This document shows positions 1-8,641 of a stretch of DNA of 64,000 bases, piece by piece. The notes below the pieces were generated by a model that was not told where the DNA came from, did not search any database, and saw nothing but the letters and a program-made list of their open reading frames with translations. The stretch's first letter is position 1. Every line of letters starts with the position of its first letter. This stretch comes from Candidatus Propionivibrio dominans (GTDB taxonomy: Bacteria > Pseudomonadota > Gammaproteobacteria > Burkholderiales > Rhodocyclaceae). The stretch covers positions 253,634-317,633 of the forward strand of contig JADJNC010000004.1 of NCBI GenBank assembly GCA_016709335.1, read 5' to 3'. The translations under genes were made by a program, and so were the position numbers.

Positions 1-228
1 ATGGCGACCATGCTGATCCAGACCAAGCTCAATCCGACGCCGCCCGATCCCATCCAGGCCAAGATCACGATGTTCATGCCCTTCATCTTCGGCGCCATGT
101 TCTTCTTCTTCCCGTCCGGTCTGGTGCTCTACTGGGTGGTCAATAACACCCTCTCCATTGCCCAGCAATGGCAGATTACCCGGATGGTCGAACGTGGCGG
201 AAAAGCCGCCAACGACGCCAAGGGCTGA
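1..228 (+). CDS. yidC: Membrane protein insertase YidC, C-terminal end (partial)
   Basis: The window opens inside this gene, so only the last 75 residues are visible. They contain the end of the conserved insertase core: the segment [17 protein letters not shown] followed by the hydrophobic stretch [18 protein letters not shown] and the helix [15 protein letters not shown], as in bacterial YidC/Oxa1. YidC inserts and folds inner-membrane proteins, alone or with SecYEG. The Met at position 1 is internal, since a full YidC is over 500 residues. The tail of the gene overlaps the possible start region of mnmE downstream, and yidC-mnmE is a common bacterial order. Confidence 0.93.
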   Translation: MATMLIQTKLNPTPPDPIQAKITMFMPFIFGAMFFFFPSGLVLYWVVNNTLSIAQQWQITRMVERGGKAANDAKG

Positions 229-1571
229 TTCGCGCCCGCATCCGGATACCATAGCCGCCATTGCCACGGCTCCTGGCCGCGGCGGCATCGGCGTCATCCG
301 CATCTCCGGCCAGGGCCTGCTGGCCTTTGCCCGGGCATTGAGTGCCAGGCAAGTTGTGGCCCGCCAGGCAATCCTGGCTGGGTTCCATGCGGCTGACGGC
401 AGCCTCATCGACAGCGGCTTGCTGCTTTATTTCCCTGCCCCGCACTCGTTCACCGGTGAAGACGTCCTCGAGTTGCAGGGGCATGGCGGCACCGTCGTTA
501 TGCAAATGCTGCTGGCGCGTTGTCTGGACCTCGGCGCTCGACTGGCCGAACCGGGAGAATTCACCTGCCGCGCCTATCTCAACGGAAAGCTCGATCTGGC
601 GCAGGCCGAAGCGGTTGCCGATCTGATCGATGCGTCTACCGCAAGCGCCGCACGCAGCGCCGTGCGTTCGCTGCAAGGCGAGTTTTCGATGGAAATTAAT
701 GCACTGCTCGAACAATTGACCGAACTGCGCGCGCTGGTCGAAGCCACACTTGATTTTCCTGAGGAAGAAGTCGATTTTCTTGAAGCGACCGATGCCTTCG
801 CTCGTCTCGAACGCCTGCAACAAAGGCTTGCCGCGGTTTTTGACCGCGCCCGGCAGGGCCGGCTCCTGCAAGGCGGGCCTGCACGTTGTCCTCGCTGGTC
901 TGCCCAACGTCGGTAAATCCAGCCTCCTGAACCGTCTGGCCGGTGACGATCTGGCCATTGTCACGCCGCTAGCCGGCACCACACGCGATGTTGTGCGCAG
1001 TACACTGCAGGTTGAAGGTATTCCCCTGCACATCATCGATACTGCCGGGCTGCGCGCCAGCGAAGACGAAATCGAGAAAATCGGAATGGCTCGTACCTGG
1101 CGCGAGATCGAACGCGCCGACGTGGTGGTCTTGCTGGTTGATGCCCGTAGCGGCGTCGGCGATCCTGAACGCGCCATTCTTGCCCGGCTTCCGGCGCACC
1201 TGGCCCGCATCACCGTATTCAACAAGATCGATCTGACCGGACGCCCGCCCGAATTGCATGACGAGGCCGGTGGCGTGTCCGTGTCGCTTTCGGCCAAACA
1301 CGGCGCAGGGGTTGATCTGTTGCGCCAGGCCTTGCTGCGGATTGCCGGATGGCATCCGGTCGAGGATGTATTCATTGCCCGCGAACGGCACCTGCGCGCC
1401 CTGACGGATACCCGCGAGCACATCACCGCCGCCCAGGCTCGGCTCCCCCAGCTCGAACTCTTCGCCGAGGAACTGCGTCTGGCCCAGATCGCTCTCGGTT
1501 CAATCACCGGCAGGTTTTCCGCCGACGATCTGCTCGGTGAAATATTCGGCAGATTCTGTATTGGAAAATAG
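158..1571 (+). CDS. mnmE: tRNA modification GTPase MnmE, frameshifted near 872
   Basis: MnmE works with MnmG to make the 5-carboxymethylaminomethyl group on U34 of certain tRNAs. The first part (frame of 158) holds the folate-binding N-terminal domain ([22 protein letters not shown], then [21 protein letters not shown]). The second part (another frame, to 1571) holds the G domain with [19 protein letters not shown] and NKID, and the invariant C-terminus FCIGK. The two frames join at about 872, where one extra G in CAAGGCGGG breaks RLLQ from AGLHVVLAG. Removing it gives one full-length protein. The start is uncertain: ATG at 158 lies inside yidC, while GTG at 194 gives a length nearer the usual 450 residues. 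A sequence error is more likely than gene loss because mnmE is rarely lost and both halves are intact. Confidence 0.9.
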
Positions 1572-1574
1572 TCC

Positions 1575-2342
1575 GTGAGTATTGACTATTCCCTGTTGGC
1601 CGTCATTTCGTGTGCGGCCTTGTTTGCCGGTTTTATCGACTCGATGGTTGGCGGAGGCGGTCTGATCCAGATTCCCGCCTTATTCACCATGTTGCCGAAG
1701 GAGCTGCCGGCCACACTCTTTGGTACGAACAAGATCGCCAGTGTTTTTGGCACGGCCAATGCCGCCTGGCGGTATTCGCATCGGGTGAGCATGCCCTGGC
1801 GAACGACGCTTCCGGCGGCCTCGGCAGCGTTCGCATTTTCCTTTCTGGGAGCAATGGCGGTGGCCTGGCTGCCGCGCGACCTGCTGCGTCCACTGATTCT
1901 GGTCATGCTCGTTGCTTCTGCTGCCTATACCTTCTGGCGCAAGGATTTCGGTGCGCTGCACCGACCACAACACGCCGGGCGCCATGAACTGGTCTACGCC
2001 CTGATTGTTGGTGGAGCGATCGGTTTCTACGATGGATTCTTCGGTCCCGGGACGGGGAGTTTCCTGATCTTCCTGTTTATCCGCTTCTTCGGCTTTGATT
2101 TCCTGCATGCCTCGGCCGCATCAAAAGTAGTCAACGTGGCTACCAATCTGGCCGCCATCGGATTCTTCATTCCCAACGGTTTCTACCTGCCCCTGGTGGC
2201 GCTGGTCATGGCCATCTTCAATATATTCGGCTCGGTCATCGGCACCCGGCTCGCGCTCCGCCACGGCAGCGGATTTGTACGACAGGTCTTTCTGCTGGTC
2301 GTCAGCGCGCTGATCATCAAGTTCGCCTGGGATACCTTCTGA
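1575..2342 (+). CDS. TSUP (TauE/SafE) family membrane permease
   Basis: A 255-residue inner-membrane protein with about seven or eight hydrophobic segments. The opening AGFIDSMVGGGGLIQIPAL and the second-half copy GFYDGFFGPGTGSFLIF are the duplicated signature of the TSUP family, whose members export or import sulfite, taurine-derived sulfonates or other small anions. The C-terminal IFGSVIGTRLALRHG is also typical. The GTG start at 1575 lies three bases after the mnmE stop, so the two may be co-transcribed. The substrate cannot be told from sequence alone; this subgroup is close to YfcA. Confidence 0.85.
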   Translation: MSIDYSLLAVISCAALFAGFIDSMVGGGGLIQIPALFTMLPKELPATLFGTNKIASVFGTANAAWRYSHRVSMPWRTTLPAASAAFAFSFLGAMAVAWLPRDLLRPLILVMLVASAAYTFWRKDFGALHRPQHAGRHELVYALIVGGAIGFYDGFFGPGTGSFLIFLFIRFFGFDFLHASAASKVVNVATNLAAIGFFIPNGFYLPLVALVMAIFNIFGSVIGTRLALRHGSGFVRQVFLLVVSALIIKFAWDTF

Positions 2343-2468
2343 TTCCGGCTTGCCGCCCGCTCGCTACATTACTCATGTTGATTCGGGAGACCTTTCTCAG
2401 AAGTTACTGGCTGGCGTGGCTTGCCTGCAGGAAGTCGAATCGGCAGCTCATGGATCCTGATCAGGAAT

Positions 2469-3671
2469 CTATTGTGGGGACGGGAGAACCGGCTTGATTC
2501 GTCCAATTGCCCAGCGTCCGAAACCAACGCCCGCCGCCAGTGTGACAAAGCCTGCCGCCCAGCCGGCCTGGCTGGCGCGTCCGAAGGTGTCGAGTGCCAT
2601 GCCAAATACCACCGGACCGACAAAGCCGCCGGCAAAACCGATCGTGGAGTAAAACGCCAGCGCCGTTCCGCGCAGCTCCGGCACTGTTTCGGTGAGCAGG
2701 CCGGCGGTGAGCGCCGCCGAGTCGAGGTTCATGCTCGCCGCGTAGACGAGAAGCAAAGGTACCAGCAACGAAGCGCCCTGCCCGCCCGCCAACGCGACCA
2801 GCACAGCCAGCCCGCCCGACAGCGGCATGACCGAAGTCAGCCAGCGACGGCGACCCCAGCGCAGTGCTCCTTCGTTACCGAGGATGCTGGCCGGAACGGC
2901 GAGAAAGGTGGCCAGCGCGGCGATCAGCCCGGGCATGGCCGTCCAGGCATCCGGGATAGTCGCATGCGTCCACGTCAGGTAGGCAACAAGCCAGCTACGA
3001 AAGCCGAAAAGCTCCCAGTTATGGCCGAAATAAGCACCGCAGAATGCGAGTATGCGCCGGTTTCCCAGCACACTGGTCCAGCGATCATGAGTAACGTGAT
3101 TGACCGGTGCTGCTTCTCCTCCGGCAATCCCGAAGCCGACAAGCACAACCGCCACTGCGGCACAGAGTGCAGCGATGCCGGACAATATCGGCCACTCAAC
3201 AAAAGGCTGCGTCAATTCAACCCAGAGGTAGGAAAGCCCGGCGCCGACACCGAAAGTCGCGGTATAAAAGGCCGTTCCGCGCGATTGTGCGCTGACTGGC
3301 AGGCGGTCGGTCAGTGCTTTCAGCCCGGGCATATAGGTTCCGGCCAGGCCCAGTCCGGCCAGCCACCACCAGAACAGCGCCGCTTCAAAACTGCGTGCAA
3401 ACAGGGCAAAGCCGGCCAGCGCCAGACCACTCAGAGCGGCGCATGCGAGATAGACCCGCCGCGCATCCAGGCGATCGGTAAGGCTGACGAGCAAGGGCAC
3501 GGCAAGGATGTAGCCGATAAAAAAGATGCCACCCAACCAGCCCCCTTCAGTCGCCGACAATTCCCAGAGCACGGTAAACTGTGGAAGCAGTGAAGGAACC
3601 AGCGCAAAGCCAGCCATCGAGAGGGTTTCGGCACTACAGAAAATGACCACCAGCGCCAGCGAAGAACGCAC
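2469..3671 (-). CDS. Major facilitator superfamily transporter
   Basis: About 400 residues with twelve predicted hydrophobic segments and the MFS loop 2-3 motif in the form SLTDRLDARRVYL. A second-half copy (NEGALRWGRRRWL) follows the seventh segment. The conserved GTYMPGLKALTDRL of cytoplasmic-loop type and the end FVGPVVFGMALDTFG fit bacterial MFS permeases of the nitrate or cyanate type. The open frame runs up to 3851, but that part overlaps the yqjK-like gene, so I place the start at the GTG at 3671, just before the first hydrophobic segment. Substrate unknown. Confidence 0.75.
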   Translation of the reverse strand: MRSSLALVVIFCSAETLSMAGFALVPSLLPQFTVLWELSATEGGWLGGIFFIGYILAVPLLVSLTDRLDARRVYLACAALSGLALAGFALFARSFEAALFWWWLAGLGLAGTYMPGLKALTDRLPVSAQSRGTAFYTATFGVGAGLSYLWVELTQPFVEWPILSGIAALCAAVAVVLVGFGIAGGEAAPVNHVTHDRWTSVLGNRRILAFCGAYFGHNWELFGFRSWLVAYLTWTHATIPDAWTAMPGLIAALATFLAVPASILGNEGALRWGRRRWLTSVMPLSGGLAVLVALAGGQGASLLVPLLLVYAASMNLDSAALTAGLLTETVPELRGTALAFYSTIGFAGGFVGPVVFGMALDTFGRASQAGWAAGFVTLAAGVGFGRWAIGRIKPVLPSPQ

Positions 3672-3708
3672 CGGAGTCAGCGCGCTGACTTGAATTTTTC
3701 CCCGTCGC

Positions 3709-4029
3709 TCACGCTCCGGCACGTAGTCCCAACACGACCAATTTATTGCGTACGGTCCGCCAGGTTTGCCAGGCAAAGAAAGCGCGCTTGCTCCAGCGCC
3801 AGATGCGCCTGGGCCTGGCGATGAAAAATGCGGCAACCGCCAGCGCCGCAAGGCCGGGGTGCCGCTTTACCTGGTCAACCCCAATACACACGATGGCCAG
3901 CAGGCGATCTGCTGTATATAGCGAGGAGCGCAAGGGCTGCGCCTCCCGGCCCAGCGTTGCACGCTGGTTGGCGATGCGTTCGAGCAAGCGACCACGCCGA
4001 AGATGAAGGTCATTCAGCCGGTGATTCAT
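3709..4029 (-). CDS. YqjK-like family protein
   Basis: A 106-residue basic protein starting MNHRLNDLHLRRGRLLERIANQR, the usual opening of the YqjK-like family. A short hydrophobic patch (AALAVAAFFIA) follows, then a basic tail. The family has no firmly known biochemical role. In E. coli yqjK sits with yqjD and yqjE in a stationary-phase envelope operon. The same order is seen here: the DUF883 gene, the yqjE-like gene and this gene are consecutive on the minus strand, and this gene overlaps the yqjE 3' end by 20 bases. Confidence 0.7.
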   Translation of the reverse strand: MNHRLNDLHLRRGRLLERIANQRATLGREAQPLRSSLYTADRLLAIVCIGVDQVKRHPGLAALAVAAFFIARPRRIWRWSKRAFFAWQTWRTVRNKLVVLGLRAGA

Positions 4030-4420
4030 GGCCCACTACCGCTTTCAACTGGCGCAGATCTTCCTTGAGCTCGGCAATGCTGGAGGCAAAGACTTTCTCC
4101 GGACGGTTTGTGAAGCGCTTGAACAGGGCGAAAAAAACGCCACCAAGAACAAGGAAGAAGCCGGCACAGGCACAGAGCACGAGCAACCGGTTGTCCCAGA
4201 ACAGGACAGTGAGACAGGCGACGGTGAGCAGCGTGCCGACACCGAAACAAAAAACCATGCCCTATGCCATGAGGAGCAGATTGACTGCACGCAGCTTCTC
4301 TTCCTCGATTTCGTTACCGAGAAGTTCAAGCCGAGTCTTTCCGCTCGCCAGCAGCGTAACAGCAATGTTTTTCAGGGCGGCGAACAGACGACTGTTCTCG
4401 CCGCCTTGGCTGTTGCTCAT
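4010..4420 (-). pseudogene. YqjE-like phage-holin-family membrane protein with in-frame amber codon
   Basis: Reading from ATG at 4420 gives MSNSQGGENSRLFAALKNIA, then a conserved cytoplasmic stretch ending RAVNLLLMA, then TAG at 4262-4264, then GMVFCFGVGTLLTVACLTVL in the same frame. The family normally has Gln at this point (MAQGM), so one C-to-T change from CAG to TAG explains the stop. The downstream part has two hydrophobic segments and a charged tail (KRFTNRPEKVF). The full frame is 136 codons, normal for YqjE. The gene is either a recent nonsense mutant, an amber-suppressed gene or a sequence error. It lies between the DUF883 and yqjK-like genes. Confidence 0.72.
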
Positions 4421-4435
4421 GGTGCAGACCGTCGC

Positions 4436-4756
4436 TTATCGGCGACCGATGATAATGCCGAGCAGAAGACCGATGCCGGCGGCGATGCCGACAGCTTGCC
4501 AGGGGTTTTCGTTAACGTAGTCGTCGGTCGCTCGTGCAGCGGCCTTGGTCTTGTCGACCAGCGCCGCTTCGGCATCGGCAATGCGCAGCTTGGCATCGCG
4601 CAGACGCTCACTGATGCGTTCGCGCAGGTCGACCATTTTCTCACCGGCAACACCCGCGGTAGCACGCAGGATTTCCTCGGCGTCGGAAACAACGACTTTC
4701 ATGTCGGAGACTAGTTTTTGTTTGCTGCTGTTGGACAGATCGGTAACTTCAGACAT
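4436..4756 (-). CDS. DUF883 (YqjD/ElaB-type) membrane-anchored protein
   Basis: A 106-residue protein with a long amphipathic helical N-terminal part rich in Glu, Lys and Arg and the DUF883 C-terminus DDYVNENPWQAVGIAAGIG, followed by a glycine-rich transmembrane anchor ending IIIGRR. E. coli YqjD and ElaB are inner-membrane proteins that bind ribosomes in stationary phase; the same role here is inference. Start set at ATG 4756, preceded by GAGGTG at good spacing, rather than the ATG four codons upstream. It is the first gene of the DUF883-yqjE-yqjK cluster. Confidence 0.85.
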   Translation of the reverse strand: MSEVTDLSNSSKQKLVSDMKVVVSDAEEILRATAGVAGEKMVDLRERISERLRDAKLRIADAEAALVDKTKAAARATDDYVNENPWQAVGIAAGIGLLLGIIIGRR

Positions 4757-5039
4757 AGCACACCTCATCGCGTAAGTAAGGATGAACAGAAAATATGGAA
4801 CGAAACATAGGGGAGTTAGCGAACCACCACGCTCAGGTTATCCAATTTGCGTCAATAGATCAATGCGAAGATTGATGGGGCATGGTCCAGGTCGATTAAA
4901 AGTGGTGAGTATTGTTGTCAATTAGGCTGTCGTCGAGCCGCCGTGAGTTGAATTGATGGTCGACATGTCGCCTGAACACATGATCACAGTATACTCGGGC
5001 GCATCCTTGGGTTAATAGACAATCAACTGGTATATCACT

Positions 5040-6322
5040 ATGGCAATTTCCCGCTGCAACGGATGCGCCCACCTGCAGGAACAGCCGGAGGGCCGGGTTG
5101 GCGGGACTATTTCCTGTCCCAGGTGCAGTAAACCGGTATTGGTACATAACACCATGTTTTTCATAGGCAAGTTGCTGGACAAGTATTTTGAAGCGCAGCG
5201 CGAAATTTCCCGTCTGAAGGTAAAGCCGGCCAGCGAAGTCAGCGCACCGCTACCGGCTGCACCACCGATGGGAGTGCTCGATGAGATTGATCTTTTCAAC
5301 ACGGATTTTCTGGCTTCCGAGCATCAGCACGGACCGATCCAGGACTGGTTCAATCGCAAGCAGATCAAGGTTCAGGCCAAAACCCATGGCGTGGACACCA
5401 CCGGTTTTTTCGACGAAGTGGCTGTCGCTATCGGCCGCAACCTGCCTGTCTTGAAAGAGGTACTGGAACGTATCCGCTGGGCGCAGCAGAAGGAATATTC
5501 GAGCATAACCCCCCCCCCCAGCACCAACCCGGCGCCGGCCCCCCCGGCCCCCCCGCCCCCGGCCCCCCGCCCCCGCGCCCGGGGGGCCGCCGCGCCCCGG
5601 CCGCCCCGGCCCCGGGCGGGGGGGCCCAGGCCGGCAGCGCCCCCCGCGCCCCCCCCGGCGCCGGGGGGCGCGGGCGCGCCCCCCCCCGGGGCCCGCCGGC
5701 CGGCGCCCGCGCGCCGCCGCCGCGCCGCGCCCGCGGCCCGGGCGGCGCGCCCCCGCCCGCCCCCGCGCCCCTGCCCCGCCGATCGCGCAACGTATTCGCC
5801 CAACTCGGCAAGAAATCGGAGAAGGAAACACGCGCAATATCGGCTTTTTGCCAGCAATTGTATGATTTCTCCTTCGTCGCCAAGTGCTTCCATAACCGCC
5901 AGGAAAACAACATTCGCCTCATCCTGCAAAGCGTGCCGGCGATCCGGAATTTCTTCAACGGCGAGTGGCTGGAGTGGTTTGCCCTGATGAGTTGTCTGCA
6001 ATACAGCAAAGAACGTAAAAAACGCTTTTCCTGTGCGCGCAACCTCAAGATCACACTGCAAAACAATGAACTCTACGAACTTGATGTATTCATGTTGATC
6101 GACGGCGACCTGCCGATCTGCATCGAATGCAAGACCGGCGAATTTCGCCAGTACATAGACAAATACATCACGCTGCGCAAGCGCCTGGGAATGAAGGGCA
6201 ACAATTTCATCTTGTGCATCACCGGGCTCAGCGATGAGCATGCCAGAGGCCTGACCACCATGTACGATCTGACGTTCACCAACGAACTGGATCTTCCCAC
6301 ACAAATCGCCCGCGTCTTTTAG
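5040..6322 (+). CDS. Zinc-ribbon plus PD-(D/E)XK nuclease-like protein, interrupted by a G/C block
   Basis: The N-terminal part (frame of 5040) has two CxxC pairs, RCNGC and SCPRC, making a zinc ribbon, then a charged helical region with GFFDEVAVAIGRNLPVLKEVLERIRWAQ. A Pro/Ala-coding block of nearly pure G/C (5528-5771) follows, and the frame changes across it. The C-terminal part (frame of 5858, readable from about 5774) has KITLQNNELYELDVFMLIDG and PICIECKTGEF, which fit the E...LDV...ECK catalytic layout of PD-(D/E)XK nucleases of the DUF1887/Card1-like type, then YIDKYITLRKRLGMKGNNF. I see no CARF domain. ATG 5040 is preceded by no strong ribosome site. Function unknown; a nuclease acting on DNA or RNA is the best inference. 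It stands alone, with no cas genes nearby. Confidence 0.6.
5511..5783. repeat. Low-complexity block of almost pure G and C
   Basis: From 5528 to 5771 I count only two bases that are not G or C, including 135 consecutive G/C positions from 5637 to 5771. The block is made of C-runs, G-runs and GCC/CGG-like words without an exact repeat unit. It encodes Pro/Ala/Gly/Arg in every frame and produces long open frames on both strands. The reading frame of the host gene differs on its two sides. It may be a real Pro/Ala-rich linker that was badly base-called or assembled. Confidence 0.85.
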
Positions 6323-6522
6323 CCACCCGGCTCAACAAGGAACCGAAGGTGAATTTCAGGCAGCCCTGCTCGTTTTACGGCAAATGGCCGGCCCGGCATT
6401 CCAGTTGTTCCCGGTGATCGCACTGCAAAGCCCGTTTAATGGTGATCTGCAGAAGGATTTCGCAGTGATGACGAGCGTGAATATTTTGCATCAGGCGTTC
6501 GGTGTGGCTTGATGCCCAAACA
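6323..6522. other. Convergent intergenic region
   Basis: Two hundred bases between the nuclease-like gene and the 3' end of xth. An open frame of about 63 codons runs through it on the plus strand without a start (reading EGEFQAALLVLRQ and ending HQAFGVA), which could be a gene remnant. I see no terminator hairpin with a T-run. Confidence 0.4.
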
Positions 6523-7302
6523 TTACTCAAGTGCGTAATCGATTGTCAGCGGCGCGTGATCGGAAAACCGTTGTGCCTTGTAAACGCTGGCTGCGCATGC
6601 TGCAGCGGCAAGGTCTGGTGTCGCAAGTTGATAATCCAGCCGCCAGCCAATGTTCCTGGCCCACGCCTGACCGCGATTTGACCACCAGGTGTAGCACTCG
6701 TCGCTCGTTGCCGGGTATAGCCTGCGATAAACGTCGCACCAGCCGCCCTCCTCCAGGACACGGCTGACCCAGGCACGTTCTTCGGGCAGAAAACCGGAAT
6801 TCTTGCGGTTGCCTTTCCAGTTCCTGAGATCAATTTCCTGATGCGCGATATTCCAGTCGCCACAGACCACGACATCACGATCAGACTTTGCCAGTTCAAC
6901 GAGATGCGGGTAGAAAACGGCCATGAAACGGAACTTGGCCTCCTGTCGTTCCGGCGAACTCGAACCGGAAGGCAGATACAGCGAGATCACCGAAAGTCGG
7001 CCAAAATCAGCGCGCAGATAACGCGCTTCGGCATCGAATTCAGCGTTGCCGATGCCTTCGATGACGGCGTCAGGCTTCTGCCGGCACCACAGGCCAACAC
7101 CGCTATAGCCTTTTTTCTCGGCACAGTGGTAGTAGGCGTGCAGGCCGGCCGGATACTTCATTTCGTCAGTGAGGTCGGCATATTGCGCCTTGAGTTCCTG
7201 CAGGCAGACGATATCGGCATTGCGTGCCGCGATCCAGGGCAAGACGCCCTTGCTGTACGCTGAACGAATGCCGTTGAGATTTAGGGAAATGATGCGTAAC
7301 AT
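6523..7302 (-). CDS. xth: Exodeoxyribonuclease III
   Basis: A 259-residue member of the exonuclease III/AP endonuclease family, which repairs abasic sites and removes 3' blocks in DNA. Active-site motifs are present in order: [18 protein letters not shown] (metal-binding Glu), [21 protein letters not shown], and [16 protein letters not shown] ending with [11 protein letters not shown] (Asp-His pair). The length is normal for the XthA/ExoA group. It is divergent from pyrE, which starts 46 bases upstream of its start codon on the other strand. Confidence 0.95.
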   Translation of the reverse strand: MLRIISLNLNGIRSAYSKGVLPWIAARNADIVCLQELKAQYADLTDEMKYPAGLHAYYHCAEKKGYSGVGLWCRQKPDAVIEGIGNAEFDAEARYLRADFGRLSVISLYLPSGSSSPERQEAKFRFMAVFYPHLVELAKSDRDVVVCGDWNIAHQEIDLRNWKGNRKNSGFLPEERAWVSRVLEEGGWCDVYRRLYPATSDECYTWWSNRGQAWARNIGWRLDYQLATPDLAAAACAASVYKAQRFSDHAPLTIDYALE

Positions 7303-7348
7303 AGTGAATCCTTGCTGGAATTGGTTTTCAGGAATAACAACGCTTGGT

Positions 7349-7987
7349 ATGGACTTTCGTCAGGAATTCATCGGGTTTGCCCTGGAGCAGAACGTTTTGC
7401 GTTTTGGCGAGTTCAAGACCAAGGCGGGACGGCTGTCACCCTACTTCTTCAACGCCGGCCTGTTCAATGACGGCGTAGCGCTGGATCGACTGTCACAATT
7501 CTACGCCAGTGCCATCCTCGCCAGCGGCATGGCCATCGACATGCTGTTCGGGCCGGCCTATAAAGGCATTCCACTGGTGGCCGTGAGTGCGCTGGCACTG
7601 GCTCGTGCCGGGCTCAATCTGCCCTTCGCCTTCAATCGCAAGGAAGCCAAGGATCACGGCGAGGGCGGAAGTGTCATTGGCGCGCCGCTCAGGGGTCGAG
7701 TGCTGATTATCGACGATGTCATTTCTGCCGGTACCTCGGTGCGTGAATCCGTTGAATTGATCCTTGCCGCGGGGGCCACGCCCTGTGGCGTGGTCATCGC
7801 GCTCGATCGCATGGAGCAAGGCAGCGGCAAGTTGTCAGCGGTACAGGAAGTCGAGCGGGATTATGGCATCCCGGTACTGGCCATTGCCACACTCGACGAC
7901 TTGCTGGCCTTTCTTCACGAACGCCCGGACTTCAAGGAGTATCAGGCGGCGGTAACGCGCTATCGGCAGGAGTATGGCGTTGCATAG
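7349..7987 (+). CDS. pyrE: Orotate phosphoribosyltransferase
   Basis: PyrE joins orotate to PRPP to form OMP in pyrimidine synthesis. The 212-residue protein has the [15 protein letters not shown] opening, [10 protein letters not shown], the flexible catalytic loop [11 protein letters not shown] and the PRPP-binding motif [16 protein letters not shown]. The start is ATG 7349, matching the family N-terminus [12 protein letters not shown]; the open frame upstream is not coding. The 3' end overlaps the next gene by 14 bases. Confidence 0.96.
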   Translation: MDFRQEFIGFALEQNVLRFGEFKTKAGRLSPYFFNAGLFNDGVALDRLSQFYASAILASGMAIDMLFGPAYKGIPLVAVSALALARAGLNLPFAFNRKEAKDHGEGGSVIGAPLRGRVLIIDDVISAGTSVRESVELILAAGATPCGVVIALDRMEQGSGKLSAVQEVERDYGIPVLAIATLDDLLAFLHERPDFKEYQAAVTRYRQEYGVA

Positions 7988-8609
7988 ACCTTCAAGCTTG
8001 GTAGGGGCACTGGCTATCGTGCTGGGACTTGGCGGCCCGGCGATGGCGGCCGGCAATTTTTATTGCTGCGTCGACGTCAACTGCAAGCAGGTGTGTGGCG
8101 ACTTGTTGCCGCAGGCGTGCTATGGACGCGCCTATCGTGAACTTGGCCCTTCCGGTCAGACCCTGCGCACCATCGAAGCGCCATTGACCGCCGAACAGCG
8201 AGCCGCACGCAACGCTGAAGAAGCGCAGCGCAAGGTGGAAGAAGAGATCCTCAGGGAGAGACAGCGCAAGGATCAGGCGCTGCTCAATACTTACGGCAGC
8301 GAGAAAGACATCGAGTTTATGCGCCTGCGCGCCAAGGCCGATGTGCAAAAGTCGATCAATGCGGCCGAGGCCAAGATCGTCGAAATTCGTAACGAGCGCA
8401 AGGTTTTCGAGAATGAGGCCGAGTTCTACAAAAAGAAAAAGTTACCGCCTGAAGTGCAAAAAGGGCTGCGTGACACCGACTATGAGATCAAGGCTCAGGA
8501 ATACCTGATCGAATCGAAGAAGAAGGAACTCGATCTGATCCGCATCAAATACGACGAGGATCTCCGTCGCTTCCAGGAGATCGCCCGACGCAACGCGTCG
8601 GCACGCTGA
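7974..8609 (+). CDS. Exported coiled-coil protein of unknown function
   Basis: A 211-residue protein with a clear signal peptide (hydrophobic core [13 protein letters not shown], cleavage near AMAAGNF). A small cysteine-rich part with five Cys ([21 protein letters not shown]) follows, then a long Lys/Glu/Arg-rich helical region from about residue 80 to the end that should form a coiled coil. The Cys part resembles the DUF4124-type heads of periplasmic proteins. It overlaps pyrE by 14 bases and is probably translationally coupled to it. I do not recognise a function. Confidence 0.75.
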   Translation: MALHRPSSLVGALAIVLGLGGPAMAAGNFYCCVDVNCKQVCGDLLPQACYGRAYRELGPSGQTLRTIEAPLTAEQRAARNAEEAQRKVEEEILRERQRKDQALLNTYGSEKDIEFMRLRAKADVQKSINAAEAKIVEIRNERKVFENEAEFYKKKKLPPEVQKGLRDTDYEIKAQEYLIESKKKELDLIRIKYDEDLRRFQEIARRNASAR

Positions 8610-8641
8610 GTTCTTTTTTACCCTGCTGTTCCAGTAGGGCT

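Noticed and set aside
176..1507. 443-codon open frame on the minus strand
   Set aside because: It runs antisense to mnmE, which has all GTPase motifs; the frame has no recognisable protein features.
2421..3593. 390-codon plus-strand open frame
   Set aside because: Antisense to the MFS transporter; charged, low-complexity product with no known domain.
5372..6304. 310-codon minus-strand open frame through the G/C block
   Set aside because: Open only because the G/C block has no stop codons; product is Gly/Ala/Arg repeats joined to antisense of the nuclease-like gene.
8610..8641. Terminator between the coiled-coil gene and gatB
   Set aside because: The CCCTGCTG/AGTAGGG pairing is imperfect and the T-run lies before the hairpin on the plus strand, so it is not a standard terminator in either direction.
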